DNA from: Gracilaria gracilis | Lineage: Eukaryota > Rhodophyta > Florideophyceae > Gracilariales > Gracilariaceae | Direction of reading: 5' to 3' | NCBI GenBank assembly: GCA_030374805.1 | Contig: JARGSG010000202.1 | Span: forward strand, 744,001-808,000 | DNA: 64,000 nt | Shown: positions 45,340-55,515 of the stretch, piece by piece | How the letters are laid out: each line of letters begins with the position of its first letter | Position numbering within the stretch: the stretch's first letter is position 1 | Translations under genes and position numbers: made by a program | The notes under the pieces: generated by a model | Seen by the model: only the letters and a program-made list of their open reading frames with translations | Told to the model about the DNA's origin: nothing | The model's database searches: none

Positions 45340-48300
45340 ATGTCGGAATCGTTGTTCGATGCCGCAAGGCTTCGCATTCCTCTGCTCAAAGCAGACAACT
45401 ACTTCATGTGGTCCCACAAAATTGAACTAGTCCTTAGGTCAAAGAGTGTGTGGCAAATTGTGAGTGGCGCAGAAGCGAGACCTGAAGACAATGAAGAAAG
45501 GAAGAAGTATGATACCCGCTGCGATACTGCACTCACGTGCATATTGCTCTCCGTTCATGAATCTTGTGTGGCGCCAGTGATGAAGATGCGAAATCCTTTT
45601 GAGGTGTGGCACACGCTGCAATCAAACTTCGAAATGGTTTCGCAGGCAAGTATCGACGCACTACTCGAACGATACCAGGACATGCAGATGGACGCATCTG
45701 AGAGCGTTCTGGACTACATCAATCGCTTGTCAGTCATTGAGATGAAACTTGGTGGCATAGGACAGACTGTGTCCGATGCTGAAAGACTGAGAGCCATACT
45801 GAGAGGTCTAACGAAGGAGTTCGAAGTCACGGCTGAGGTGATAAACCAGACCGGGGCTAGTTTGAAGGACGCTGTACCAAGGTTGATTGCCAGAGAGGGA
45901 CAACTCGACAAGCATAGGAGAGGCTCAAACGTCAATGGGTTTCAGACCAAAGCTCTCCAGGTGCACACCAAGCGATCCTCCCGCTCGATCAGATGCCACC
46001 ACTGTCGTAAGAAGGGGCATGTTAAGAAGGACTGCTGGGAAAACCCTGATAGTCCACAGTACAAGGGAAAGAAGTCAAACAAGAAGGCTCAGTCCTGTCA
46101 AGACGACGGGAATGAATCGGACAGTGTAGCAGCTCTTCTTGTAGCACAGTGTCAGCACTCTGATGATGCTGAAATGGAAACTGTTATTCTCACTTATGAT
46201 GTTGGTGACCATTCGGACAGCGTAGCTCTGAAGGACACGGCTCTGGTTGCCAACCACAAAGTTCACAAGGATCAGGAACAATGCTGGTATCTTGACTCCG
46301 GTGCATCCAGGCACATTACGAACAATAAGAGCTATTTTTCATCAACACTACGACCGTCGTCGAAGAAGAATGTATCCATTGGTGATGGCACCAAGGTTAT
46401 TGTTGCAGGTGAAGGCAGAGCACAATGTTGGGTACCAAATGAAAGGGGAATCCTTACTAAGACTTACCTACATAACGTCTTATATGTACCAGACCTCATG
46501 TGTAGCCTCATCTCGGTCAGTGCAATCCGTCGTAGAGGGTATATGGCGGTATTCCTGACTAACGCAGAAGGAAATGGGGCGGCTTTGATACTGAACCAAG
46601 AGACTAATCAGCTTCTCACAATGGGTAGAGAAATAGCTGAAGGACTGTATGAACTGGGGGTGTACCCCACAGCCGAAAACACGAGTACATCTTTGATTGT
46701 ACGTGGTAACCAGAAGTTTACTGAGTTATGGCATCAGAGACTTGGTCATCCAAGTCTTGACTATCTCCGGAAGACTCTTAATCTTGTCACAGGCGTTCCC
46801 AAGACTAAGCTGAGTGCCATTGGCCACTGTGAGCCATGTGCAGAGGGAAAGTCTACGCGAGTCTCACGACTACCGCTAACTGCTCCAACTGCAATCGAGG
46901 TACTGGAGCTCGTTCATACAGACGTCCTGGGACCTGTAGATGTCCAAACACTATCGAGATCCCAATACTTCGTTTCGTTGTATGATGACAAGAGTCGCTT
47001 GTCTGCAATCAGGCTTCTCAGGGACAGAACTCAGGTTAATGATAGGGGGAAAGACATGATCGCTTTATTCGAAACACAGTCTGGAAAGAAGCTAAAGCGG
47101 ATTAGATATGACAATGCCGGTGAATATCTTTCTGAGAGTATGTCTCTATGGCTTCGGACGAAGGGAATCCAACTCGAACCAGCGCCTGCGTACAGCCCGG
47201 AATCTAACGGTAAAGCCGAGAGGCTAAACCGCACCCTCAACGACAAAGCGAGAACAATGTTACGAGTGGTGGAAGATACTCCTCGTAGCAGTCAGCTGTG
47301 GGGAGAGGCTGTTACCACAGCGAACTATCTCAGGAACCGAACATTTGTTCGTCGAGATGGTGAACCTGACATGACACCAATTGAGATCTTCACGGGTAAG
47401 AAGCCGAATATCTCACACTTACGCACTTTTGGTGCGCAGTGTTACGTGCACATTCCCAAAGAGCGCCGTAAGAGGAGCGCCAAATACAAGAACCGAACGA
47501 TTAAGGGAATCCTTGTTGGCTACGAACGCGGAAAATGCTACAGGGTATATGTTCCTGATAAGAACAAAGTAATGATCTCTAAGGATGTAACCTTCAATGA
47601 GGATATTACGGGATGGCCGAAGGCCACCATAACACCACTTGCAGACGAAGTGGACCTAGCCGAGGTCCAAGAAGTTGATTCTATGGAAGATGAAGCAACG
47701 AATCTGGATATGAAGAGTGAAGCCATGGAAGTGGACTGGAATCAGAAGACCGTGAAGAAAGAAGATGTCTCGGAGGATGAAGAACATGAAGACGACCTTG
47801 TTTTCATGGATGCACATGGAGAGTATTCATACGACCCTGAATTAGTGACCCACTACCCTCCCGAGCCACGACGGTCGACCAGATCGAGACAACAGCCACA
47901 GCGTTTCACTCCAGATACTGTCTTCGCAATGCTCACAGGTAACATCATGGGCAATGACGACAATGATAGCCCTTTGACTGTTCGAGAAGCAATCAATGGC
48001 GCAGAGGCCCCACAGTGGAAGGCGGCCATGAAAGAAGAAATGAATCACATGAAGGAGCGATCGGTCTGGGAACTAGTCCCGCGTCCGCCGAACTGCAAAC
48101 CAATCACCAATCGTTGGTTATTCTTGAAGAAGCACGATGAGAAAGGCAGTGTTGAGCGCTACCGGGCACGTCTTGTAGCTCGTGGCTTTACCCAGCGAGC
48201 AGGTATAGATTACACTGAGCTTTTTTCACCTGTTGTCAAGTACAGCACCGTTAGAGCAGTGTTATCAGTTATGGCAGCCTATGGAATGGAAGCTGTACAG

Positions 48301-49527
48301 TTCGATGTATGCACAGCTTTCCTGTATGGTGATCTCTCCGAAGAACTGTACATGCGCCAACCCGAAGGATTCATGAACCAGACAAAGCCTGACCATGTCT
48401 ACAAGCTCAAGAAATCCATCTACGGGCTCAAGCAAGCGGCCAGAGCCTGGCGTAGAAAGTTTAAGTTGATCATGCGTGAGTTGGGGTGCAAGCTGTCTGA
48501 AAACGATCCAGGTCTTTTCTTCTATGAAGTTGGACATTATCGCCTACTGATACTAGTGTACGTGGATGATGGTCTGGTAGTCGGCAGACGCCAAGACGAT
48601 ATACTACACTTTGTGCAGAAACTGCAGAAATGTATTCAGATCCGAGTATATAATGAGCCACGGAAGTTTCTTGGAATGATCATCGAGCGTAGCGGTAATG
48701 GAAAAGCACTACGTGTTCATAATGCACCTATGATTGAACGTTTGGCTCAAAAGTTTCGAGTTGACACAGCAGCTGCCGTCAATGTCCCACTCCAGAGCAC
48801 ACACTTTCACAAATCAGATGACAAGAATGCAGACGGAACTCCATTTCGTGAATTAGTGGGGTCATTGATGCACTTATGCAACACTGTACGACCGGACATT
48901 TCGTTTTCTGTAGGATACTTGGCTCGTTTTATGACATGCCACTCTCGTGAACACTGGAACGCTGCTAAGAAAGTTTTGAAGTACCTATATACCACAAAGA
49001 ATTCTGTGATTGAGTACAAAGCAGGAAGCGCAGTGGTCTTAGAAGGTACATCTGATTCGGACTTTGCCGGTGATCGTAACGATAGGAAGTCTACAAGTGG
49101 TTTTGTCTTCACGTTCTGTGGTGGACCGATCTCATGGCGTAGTAAGAAGCAGACAGTTGTCGCCCAATCTACTTTGGAGGCGGAATATGTGGCTATGTCA
49201 TTTGCAGTTCGAGAGGGAATATGGTTAAGAAGATTAATGAACGAACTGCTTGGTCACTCTGAAAAATGCATTGACATATTCGGAGACAATCAAGGAATGA
49301 TTACGTTAGCCCGAGATGAAGTCCTCAACGAACGCACCAAGCACATAGAGGTCAAGTACCATCTAGTGAAAGATTCGGTAGACCGCAACCTCGTGCGAAT
49401 CGGGTACCGCAAAAGCAATGAATTGGGAGCGGACTTGTTCACCAAACCACTTGGTCCCGTAGGACACAAACGACTGTGTGTCATGATTGGAATGGAGATC
49501 CTAACATTTGAACGAGAGGGAATGTAG
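45340..49527 (+). CDS. Copia I gag-pol polyprotein (1395 aa)
   Basis: ATG 81 bases after the 5' LTR; the TAG stop overlaps the first bases of the 3' LTR. Order: gag/UBN2-like domain (about 10-190), CCHC zinc knuckle (C219, C222, H227, C232), protease box LDSGAS (D319), GAG-pre-integrase HHCC (H465, H470, C497, C500), integrase catalytic D528, D591 and E627 (exact D-35-E spacing), an acidic linker (about 770-830), RT about 870-1110 with YVDD at 1074-1077, and RNase H from about 1230 with SDFAG near 1240. The polyprotein would assemble particles, cleave itself, copy RNA into DNA and integrate it. No stop or shift. Gag and pol share one frame, as usual for Copia. Confidence 0.97.
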   Translation: MSESLFDAARLRIPLLKADNYFMWSHKIELVLRSKSVWQIVSGAEARPEDNEERKKYDTRCDTALTCILLSVHESCVAPVMKMRNPFEVWHTLQSNFEMVSQASIDALLERYQDMQMDASESVLDYINRLSVIEMKLGGIGQTVSDAERLRAILRGLTKEFEVTAEVINQTGASLKDAVPRLIAREGQLDKHRRGSNVNGFQTKALQVHTKRSSRSIRCHHCRKKGHVKKDCWENPDSPQYKGKKSNKKAQSCQDDGNESDSVAALLVAQCQHSDDAEMETVILTYDVGDHSDSVALKDTALVANHKVHKDQEQCWYLDSGASRHITNNKSYFSSTLRPSSKKNVSIGDGTKVIVAGEGRAQCWVPNERGILTKTYLHNVLYVPDLMCSLISVSAIRRRGYMAVFLTNAEGNGAALILNQETNQLLTMGREIAEGLYELGVYPTAENTSTSLIVRGNQKFTELWHQRLGHPSLDYLRKTLNLVTGVPKTKLSAIGHCEPCAEGKSTRVSRLPLTAPTAIEVLELVHTDVLGPVDVQTLSRSQYFVSLYDDKSRLSAIRLLRDRTQVNDRGKDMIALFETQSGKKLKRIRYDNAGEYLSESMSLWLRTKGIQLEPAPAYSPESNGKAERLNRTLNDKARTMLRVVEDTPRSSQLWGEAVTTANYLRNRTFVRRDGEPDMTPIEIFTGKKPNISHLRTFGAQCYVHIPKERRKRSAKYKNRTIKGILVGYERGKCYRVYVPDKNKVMISKDVTFNEDITGWPKATITPLADEVDLAEVQEVDSMEDEATNLDMKSEAMEVDWNQKTVKKEDVSEDEEHEDDLVFMDAHGEYSYDPELVTHYPPEPRRSTRSRQQPQRFTPDTVFAMLTGNIMGNDDNDSPLTVREAINGAEAPQWKAAMKEEMNHMKERSVWELVPRPPNCKPITNRWLFLKKHDEKGSVERYRARLVARGFTQRAGIDYTELFSPVVKYSTVRAVLSVMAAYGMEAVQFDVCTAFLYGDLSEELYMRQPEGFMNQTKPDHVYKLKKSIYGLKQAARAWRRKFKLIMRELGCKLSENDPGLFFYEVGHYRLLILVYVDDGLVVGRRQDDILHFVQKLQKCIQIRVYNEPRKFLGMIIERSGNGKALRVHNAPMIERLAQKFRVDTAAAVNVPLQSTHFHKSDDKNADGTPFRELVGSLMHLCNTVRPDISFSVGYLARFMTCHSREHWNAAKKVLKYLYTTKNSVIEYKAGSAVVLEGTSDSDFAGDRNDRKSTSGFVFTFCGGPISWRSKKQTVVAQSTLEAEYVAMSFAVREGIWLRRLMNELLGHSEKCIDIFGDNQGMITLARDEVLNERTKHIEVKYHLVKDSVDRNLVRIGYRKSNELGADLFTKPLGPVGHKRLCVMIGMEILTFEREGM
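49511..49522 (+). other. Polypurine tract of Copia I
   Basis: GAACGAGAGGGA and the following A lie directly before the 3' LTR and encode the last residues of the polyprotein. Confidence 0.6.
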
Positions 49528-49834
49528 CGACACTGACGCCGCCTGCACAAGCAGTCTTGTGAGACTGTGTACTGCACAGACAACTTGTATCTGGCAAACT
49601 CGTGCGGTGACTACCATCTGACATGTGTAGTGCAGCGCGTTGCGGTCTCAGGGCGTTCCACGACGGATCAACATCCATGCCGTTCTAAACAAAGATTTAG
49701 AGCACGCATGGAACACAATAACTGTGTATTCATCCTTGATGGTAGACTATAAAACACAGCTAGACACTCAATAAACCGAAGAGGAAAGCAATTCCTCGGA
49801 CACCTTCTCATCTCAGTCAATCCCTATTTCAACA
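49523..49834 (+). repeat. 3' LTR of Copia I
   Basis: 312 bp, no difference from the 5' LTR found by eye. Followed by the second TTTAC. Confidence 0.95.
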
Positions 49835-50073
49835 TTTACAACCATCACACGGAGCCCCGCAAGTGGATTGGACTTGTTCTTGTGTTTGCGTCCATTTCTT
49901 GGGGGGCTGCTGCGAAGCAACGTGCCAAGAGACTGAAAGCTGAGAAGCCGGCGGCGGAAAATGCCCGGCCAAGAAGGATCAGTAACTTGGTGTCGCTTTA
50001 TCTCGTCCTCCAGCTCTACTCAATTTTCATGTATCATTCATCGTATTCATATCCATTTTTTTGTTTTTTGTAG
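49835..50073 (+). pseudogene. SLC35B1-like transporter, 3' piece after Copia I
   Basis: After the duplicated TTTAC the frame continues from base 49840 in the phase lost at 44947: NHHTEPRKWIGLVLVFASISW, the last transmembrane helix of the SLC35B1 family, followed by a basic tail (AAAKQRAKRLKAEK) and a stop at 50071-50073. The pre-insertion gene therefore read straight through. The hydrophobic end beyond about 49990 (LYLVLQLYSIFMY) is longer than expected and may be intron or 3' untranslated sequence if splicing occurs. Without this piece the product loses its final helix and cytosolic tail. Confidence 0.8.
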
Positions 50074-51003
50074 TGTTACCATCTCACACGACGAAAAGCA
50101 GGGCAAACATATGCCCGATTGCACAGATTGGTTGTGAAGTCATTCTTACATTCTATCATAAAAACAGTCTAACGAATTAACCAACTTTCCATGACTTCCC
50201 CGTTCCAGTTTTCTTTCTTCCTGGCGCTCTCACACTGAGGCCAGACAACCTCCAGTGATTTCAGATCCGGACGGACACGTTCCGGCCTCATCAACGTACG
50301 CAGAAGAAGAACGTGCGTGTGGTACATGTACCAGCTGGACACGTTTGTCAGGTGGATGTTTCGTTGGAGAAATGTGCAAGGCGAGAGCAGCAATTGAGAT
50401 GTATCATATCTCTACTGTATGCAGAGAGGGCGATGGGCACAGCGGCACGGGCCGGACGTGCCACGTATCAAATGTTTGCTGACTTCAGAGGTTGGTTGTG
50501 CATGCACGGATAGCACTTTGAACGGCAATGCTTGAAGCAAAACGCATTGACACATCAGGTCGCTCACCTGCAGTTTCACTCTCATTTCCATCGGTGCATC
50601 ATCCAACATGCATGGCAGGGTCGTAGTGTTGGACTGTTAGTTCTTCTCCCTCGTGCCGAGCCGTACGTTGCTGCCCAACACTGCGAATTATCCAACACCA
50701 TAGTCCGACACGAAGTAACAATGTTACTTCACAGCACGGTCTTACGCAGTATATTGATACCGATACAATACCAAACAGAGAAATGAAGCCTGTCGCAATG
50801 AATCGATGATACATGCTGTACGTATCGATTTGTAATCGCTCTGCAAAGTCCCATTCATTGTCCAGGCTGTGACAGTCTGGACACAGTGCTTCAGCTACTT
50901 AAGGAACTGGATGTTCATCCGTATATTGATACTGCTGGCCGCACTCAGCTACAAGCAATCTCTCGCAACAGACTACCAGTCCTGATAAAAGTTCACTCCT
51001 AAA
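50074..51003. other. Intergenic, no recognised gene
   Basis: No coding similarity recognised. It holds the 3' end of the transporter locus and the promoter side of the flavoenzyme gene; no clear TATA box near 51004. Confidence 0.4.
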
Positions 51004-52488
51004 ATGACGGGAGACAAGCTCCAACGGATGATGCGGGATCTGAGCTCTCTCACAATCTTTCTTCCTGGCTCACAGGAATATGAGGAACTAATATTTACCG
51101 GTAACCTGGTTTACGCCAACAAGAGACCTTTAGCGGTTGTCCTCGCCACCTCAACCGCAGATGTCCAAACTGTCGTTCAGTTTGCTAGACAAGAAAATAT
51201 CACCCTCAATGTCAAGAACGGTCGACATTCTTACGCGGGCTACTGTCTGAACAGTGAAGGAATTGTTCTCGATGTCTCTCCCATGAACAACTTCCATTTG
51301 GACCATATCAATATGACAGTAACCGTTGAGGCCGGCACTATCTGGAAGAATGTATATGAACACTTCAAGGCTCAAGACAGGCATCTCGTGGTAATCGGCG
51401 GCATGTGCCCAACTGTTGGGGTGAGCGGCTTCACCTTAGGGGGTGGTTTAAGCCCATTTACCCGCAGCTATGGGTTAGGAAGCGATAATATCTTAGAGAT
51501 GACTGTCGTCACCGCTGAGGGAGAGGTTCTTGATCTCACTAACTCAGAAACCGATCGTGGTCGTCAAGACCTTTGGTGGGCCCTCTGTGGCAGCGGTGGT
51601 GGTAACTTTGCCATTGCTACAAACTTCACTCTGCGGGTTCATGAGCTACGTTATCCTACGGTAGTTTGCGGAGATCTATCATGGAAGATCCCGGAAGAAG
51701 AGGAAAATTTCATTGGCGCTATGAGCGCGTTCAACGAGATGGACGCCCCCAATGAACTATGCTTGGATCCATTCTGGCACTATGACCAAGGCGGAGAGCA
51801 ATTGCTCGCGCAGATGACGATAATCTACAATGGAACTATGGAGGAATGCAACAACACCATACTGCCTCTGCTTAGTTTCCAACCGTCAGGAAACGACCTT
51901 AGATCTATGCCATTTTGGGTATGGGAGAAGTTAGATGAACAATTCTTCAACTTTGAACATGTTTATCAGCATCATGTGTCTTTCATCTTTGGAGAGGGCG
52001 CGATAACGCCAGAATTTACACGCACTCTTTTAAATGTGATGAAACAGGCGCCAGCACTTTCTCCTCCCAAAACTGCAGGGGATGCGTACTTAAACGAGTG
52101 TCGCATAGTTTGGGATAATATAGGCGGGGTGGCAGCAAACATACCCAGCACTGAAACGTCGTTTTTCTGGAGGAATGGCAGGTATGTGATGGACGTGATG
52201 GTTCAGTGGGCTACTGAAGAGCAGAGCGCTAAAGCAAGGGCTTGGACGAAACTTTGTTCGCAGCGCCTAGCTCCGTTCTCAATCGAAGGGAAGGCAGCGT
52301 ATCTGAATTACATTGACGACCGTCTTCAGAATTGGCAATATTGCTACTATGGTCAGAACTACTCTCGCCTTCAGAGGGTTAAAAGTGAGTGTGATCCTTC
52401 GAACTTTTTTCATTTCGGGCAGAGTGTAGAACTGCCTAATGGAGGTCAGGGCGCTTCTACTTCTTTCCCCGATGATTGTGAGGCTTGA
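51004..52488 (+). CDS. BBE-type FAD-linked oxidoreductase (494 aa)
   Basis: ATG at 51004 (context AAAATGACG), TGA at 52486-52488, no interruption. Residues about 35-210 form an FAD-binding type 4 (PCMH) domain. GRHSYAG gives His75 and GGMCPTVGVSGFTLGGGLS gives Cys135, the pair that holds FAD by two covalent bonds in berberine-bridge-enzyme-like oxidases. The C-terminal BBE motif is present (YLNYIDDRLQNW, YYGQNYSRLQRVK, DPSNFFHF at about 432-475). Length is normal, and I see no signal peptide or membrane segment. Such enzymes oxidise sugars, alcohols or alkaloid-type substrates with O2; the substrate cannot be told. It is the only clearly intact non-mobile gene here and appears intronless. Confidence 0.93.
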   Translation: MTGDKLQRMMRDLSSLTIFLPGSQEYEELIFTGNLVYANKRPLAVVLATSTADVQTVVQFARQENITLNVKNGRHSYAGYCLNSEGIVLDVSPMNNFHLDHINMTVTVEAGTIWKNVYEHFKAQDRHLVVIGGMCPTVGVSGFTLGGGLSPFTRSYGLGSDNILEMTVVTAEGEVLDLTNSETDRGRQDLWWALCGSGGGNFAIATNFTLRVHELRYPTVVCGDLSWKIPEEEENFIGAMSAFNEMDAPNELCLDPFWHYDQGGEQLLAQMTIIYNGTMEECNNTILPLLSFQPSGNDLRSMPFWVWEKLDEQFFNFEHVYQHHVSFIFGEGAITPEFTRTLLNVMKQAPALSPPKTAGDAYLNECRIVWDNIGGVAANIPSTETSFFWRNGRYVMDVMVQWATEEQSAKARAWTKLCSQRLAPFSIEGKAAYLNYIDDRLQNWQYCYYGQNYSRLQRVKSECDPSNFFHFGQSVELPNGGQGASTSFPDDCEA

Positions 52489-53686
52489 GCTAGTGCGGAG
52501 AAGCTGCATAAAGGTGGGAACATGGTTTACTACACTCAGCGAAATACAGGTGTCCGTGTACAGTCGTATAGTCGCAACCTGTATGTCGTTTTCATCACTG
52601 CGTTCAATGCTATTCCAGTCAGTAAAGTTACAGGGGGATGCGGGAAAATTCTCAAAATGAGGTACTCCTATAAACTGCGGAATAAATCTTATTCGAAACG
52701 TTCTAGGTCAATAAGAAGAGACAACTGTACCATTTCCGATTATCTACTTCAAATATAGGTCTTTACATTTACAAGAAGAATATGGAACATCGGCTACTTC
52801 TATCATGATCTAATACATCTTCAAACAAAAACAAAACAAAATAGCCATTTGATTCCAATAGACAAATACAAGCGATCCGAACCGTTATCCAACTACAAGA
52901 CGGAGTACAGTATATTTATTGACTTCTTACGCAGAGCTTTGTAGAACGATCTTGATGATCTTTATTTTGGATAGTGTAGGAGACACAGATCGGCAAGAGC
53001 CATATGCTCTGCTGCACCGTAGGGTAAACACCTTACGCGTTCAGAGTGTCCCAGAAGGACATCTCTGCTCCTAAAAAGGGAGGGCGGGTAGGGTAAAAAG
53101 ACAACTTGAAAGAACAAAGGTAGGATAAGAGAACCTGAGACGACAACAGTCGGAAAACGCGAGAAGAACTGCTAGATCGCAAGCAGAGCATTCGTTCGCT
53201 GTTGCCAAGGGCGAAGCCTTCCACTACAAGTGCCCAAAGGCGGTCCAACTGCCAAATCACTGGGCTCGGACCGATAGTGCAGATTATGTGCCACATCACC
53301 CAGATCTTATTGTCCTACCCGCCAGCTCCAGATCATCAATAAATCCACTTCTGCGTTCCTGGAAAAGCCATTTTCTTAACTATTTCGGTCTATTACAGTG
53401 CGGGCTAAATCTATGAAGACCAAAGATCCATAACTCGAACATCTCCATTGAACATGTCTGAATATTCACATGTTTAGTGTCTTTAAGAAAGTATTATTTC
53501 AAATAGGTTCAAACTAATGTAAGGTGCTCAGAGTAATAGAAAAGGCAATTAACATAGTACAAACGACATGAAAATAACTTGAGGTAGAAAAATAGATTCT
53601 TGCGTTTCATGCAAACAGTTTAAAAGAATGATCAACATACTGATTTTGAAGCACAACAAGAAGATAAATATTTTGACCACAACTTC
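52489..53686. other. Intergenic, no recognised gene
   Basis: A/T-rich in 52500-52960 and 53340-53680. Open stretches are short and unconvincing. Contains the 3' flank of the flavoenzyme gene. Confidence 0.4.
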
Positions 53687-54130
53687 TCATGACATTACGA
53701 AATTGTCGCTGACGTTCAACTTAGAATATTCCTCAACATTTGCATGCTCCAAGTCCATGTAGATGACTTTAGAAGGGTCACCGATCCATCCAAAATTCGT
53801 CTTTTGTAGGGCATGGCGATGAACAGAAAACGGTAATGGAATTCTAGCAGTTGAGTAAACCTTATCTGAACTCCTCTCCCGATAGTTCTTCAGTGCAACA
53901 TGAAACCTGCCAAACGTAGGGTGTTCATCTGTAATCAAACTCTTCTCAATCCACGTCTTGTGGAGAAATTTAATGTCCACATGCGGTCGTGGCCATGCAA
54001 CTCTGCATTCAAGAACATTGCCATTTTCTACGATATGCACACCGAAACTTCCCTTCTGAACCCCAGATGGTAGTATAATAGCAATTGACAAACGACGTTG
54101 AGTTGTTCTAGGATCATTCCATTCAGATAT
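53687..54130 (-). CDS. Hypothetical protein (about 148 codons or more)
   Basis: A minus-strand frame that stays open from about 54445 to a stop at 53687. The part beyond about 54130 overlaps the oppositely oriented sulfotransferase sequence and is probably shadow. The remainder looks protein-like: SEWNDPRTTQRRLSIAIILPSGV, HIVENGNVLECRVAWPRPHVDI, HPTFGRFHVALKNYRERSSDKVYSTARIPLPF, WIGDPSKVIYMDLEHA. I do not recognise the family and the true start is unclear. It may be the 3' exon of a gene whose 5' part was replaced. Confidence 0.45.
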   Translation of the reverse strand: MSEWNDPRTTQRRLSIAIILPSGVQKGSFGVHIVENGNVLECRVAWPRPHVDIKFLHKTWIEKSLITDEHPTFGRFHVALKNYRERSSDKVYSTARIPLPFSVHRHALQKTNFGWIGDPSKVIYMDLEHANVEEYSKLNVSDNFVMS

Positions 54131-54139
54131 AAGATACAA

Positions 54140-54935
54140 ATGTTTGAACAGTATCTTCCATATCCTGATGGATCCAATCTGTCGCAGTTGAACGCCTCTT
54201 TGCTGGTGAAACCCACTAAAATGAATACATGTATTGTGTACGAACGCCCTCTCCGGACTGGTTCCACCACAATTGCCGAAGCACTCCGAAAATATTTGTT
54301 GCCCAAAGGATATATGCCGCCTGAATGAAAGGGATTCAACGCGAGAGCGAGCGTGATATCGGATATGCCGCAGGTGCCTTTTGAGAGAGTGAGGGCGGTG
54401 ACTCACCACTTCTACATGAATGCTACCATAATGCGGCAACTGCAAAGTGGATGTGAGACACTATTCTACTTCACATCGACAGCTACGATGAAACAGCGGC
54501 TTTGGTCTCTTGTGCAGTACAGGCAGCTCCACAAGCATGGAAACGCATCATTGAGCAAAGAACAAGTACAGTCGGCTATCGCCGATCTGGAGAAGAAGAA
54601 GCAACATATCAAGGCATTCAACGCGTATTCATACTTGTACAACCTAGGCAAAGCCGTTAATATGGCGCAGATTGAACGAATCGTTCCGGACTACGTGATT
54701 CGGAGATCGAGGTTGGTGGATGATAGTTCCGCTCTTCTTCGTGCGTTCGGGTGTTCTGCGCTGTAATCAGTCAGAATGCACATCGGGCACCGTACGATGA
54801 CGTGCTCGATAATACAGATATTGATGATGATGACGCGTTGCACTCTCGAATTTTGCATTACGCTGAGGATCGGAACGAGTTGGGTCTGAGAAGGCGTTTG
54901 ATTTTGGTCGTTGACGACAATGACACTCAGCAACT
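54140..54935 (+). pseudogene. Carbohydrate-sulfotransferase-like gene, broken
   Basis: ATG at 54140 (MFEQYLPYPDG). Shortly after comes MNTCIVYERPLRTGSTTIAE, whose RTGSTT matches the 5'-phosphosulfate-binding loop of PAPS-dependent sulfotransferases. A TGA at 54326-54328 interrupts the frame, which continues in the same phase with VPFERVRAVTHHFYMN and FFYFTSTATMKQRLWSLVQYRQLHKHG (a region that in sulfotransferases holds the 3'-phosphate site, here with a Ser-Thr pair). It stops at 54764-54766. A likely C-terminal remnant (RILHYAEDRNEL) lies in another phase near 54840-54880. Sulfotransferases of this type act in the Golgi on polysaccharides. Family call from motif and layout; moderate certainty. 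Confidence 0.55.
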
Positions 54936-55515
54936 GTGTGGAGGAAACAAGCAGCTCTCAGCATCACTAAGCTTCGCAACAATTATAAAGGCTGGCGTGT
55001 ATACAGGGTTGATAACCCTTTTGAGGGCGTTAGCGAGAAACACGATGAAACAAATGTAAAACTTTTATGATGAGCTCACGCTCGAGTTTGCACACGACCG
55101 CCTTGGGCAAGGCACCGCCTCCGCAATGAGATTTGCTATAATATATAATTATTACATATTTTTGTTCAATGTATAATCATAAAATTTTCCACTTTCTTTG
55201 ACACAACGCGTACAAGCGTTAGTAGCCCGGGCTACCAAGGGTAGCACCGTAGGCTTAAATGTGAACAATTGGAACAACAATAGAACGGTGCGTTTTACTG
55301 GCGAGAAACGCTAAGAAATGGCACTGCGTGGTCCCTCACGGCCGGTGCAAGCCAAGAACCGTACACTTCAGATATATTAGATAACGTTGTCTGCTGCGCA
55401 ATCTGTTATACTGAATACGAATTTCGCGAATACAGAGCTCTGAGCCTGAGGCCCGTTCTTAACAGAGCATGATATTTCATAAAAGTATGGCACCCCAGTT
55501 GCAAAAAATCTGGAA
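54936..55515. other. Gap containing a perfect 14-base palindrome
   Basis: No gene recognised. GTAGCCCGGGCTAC at 55222-55235 is a perfect palindrome. The stretch is probably the 5' flank of the Harbinger element. Terminal repeats were not identified. Confidence 0.35.

Larger units (their letters stand above)
44948..49834 (+). mobile_element. Copia I: intact, apparently very young LTR retrotransposon in the SLC35B1-like gene
   Basis: 4887 bp with 312 bp LTRs (44948-45259 and 49523-49834) that I find identical base for base when read side by side. The TTTAC duplication is perfect at 44943-44947 and 49835-49839. It holds a single uninterrupted 1395-codon gag-pol frame with all catalytic residues, a candidate half-tRNA primer site just inside the 5' LTR and a purine tract just before the 3' LTR. 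These are the marks of an autonomous, recently active copy. The fragment at 1-957 is an older, truncated relative. Confidence 0.97.

Noticed and set aside
54140-54445. The minus-strand open frame 53687-54445 as a full 252-residue protein.
   Set aside because: Its upper third is antisense to the sulfotransferase-like frame, which has a recognisable PAPS-loop; only the lower part is kept as hypothetical.
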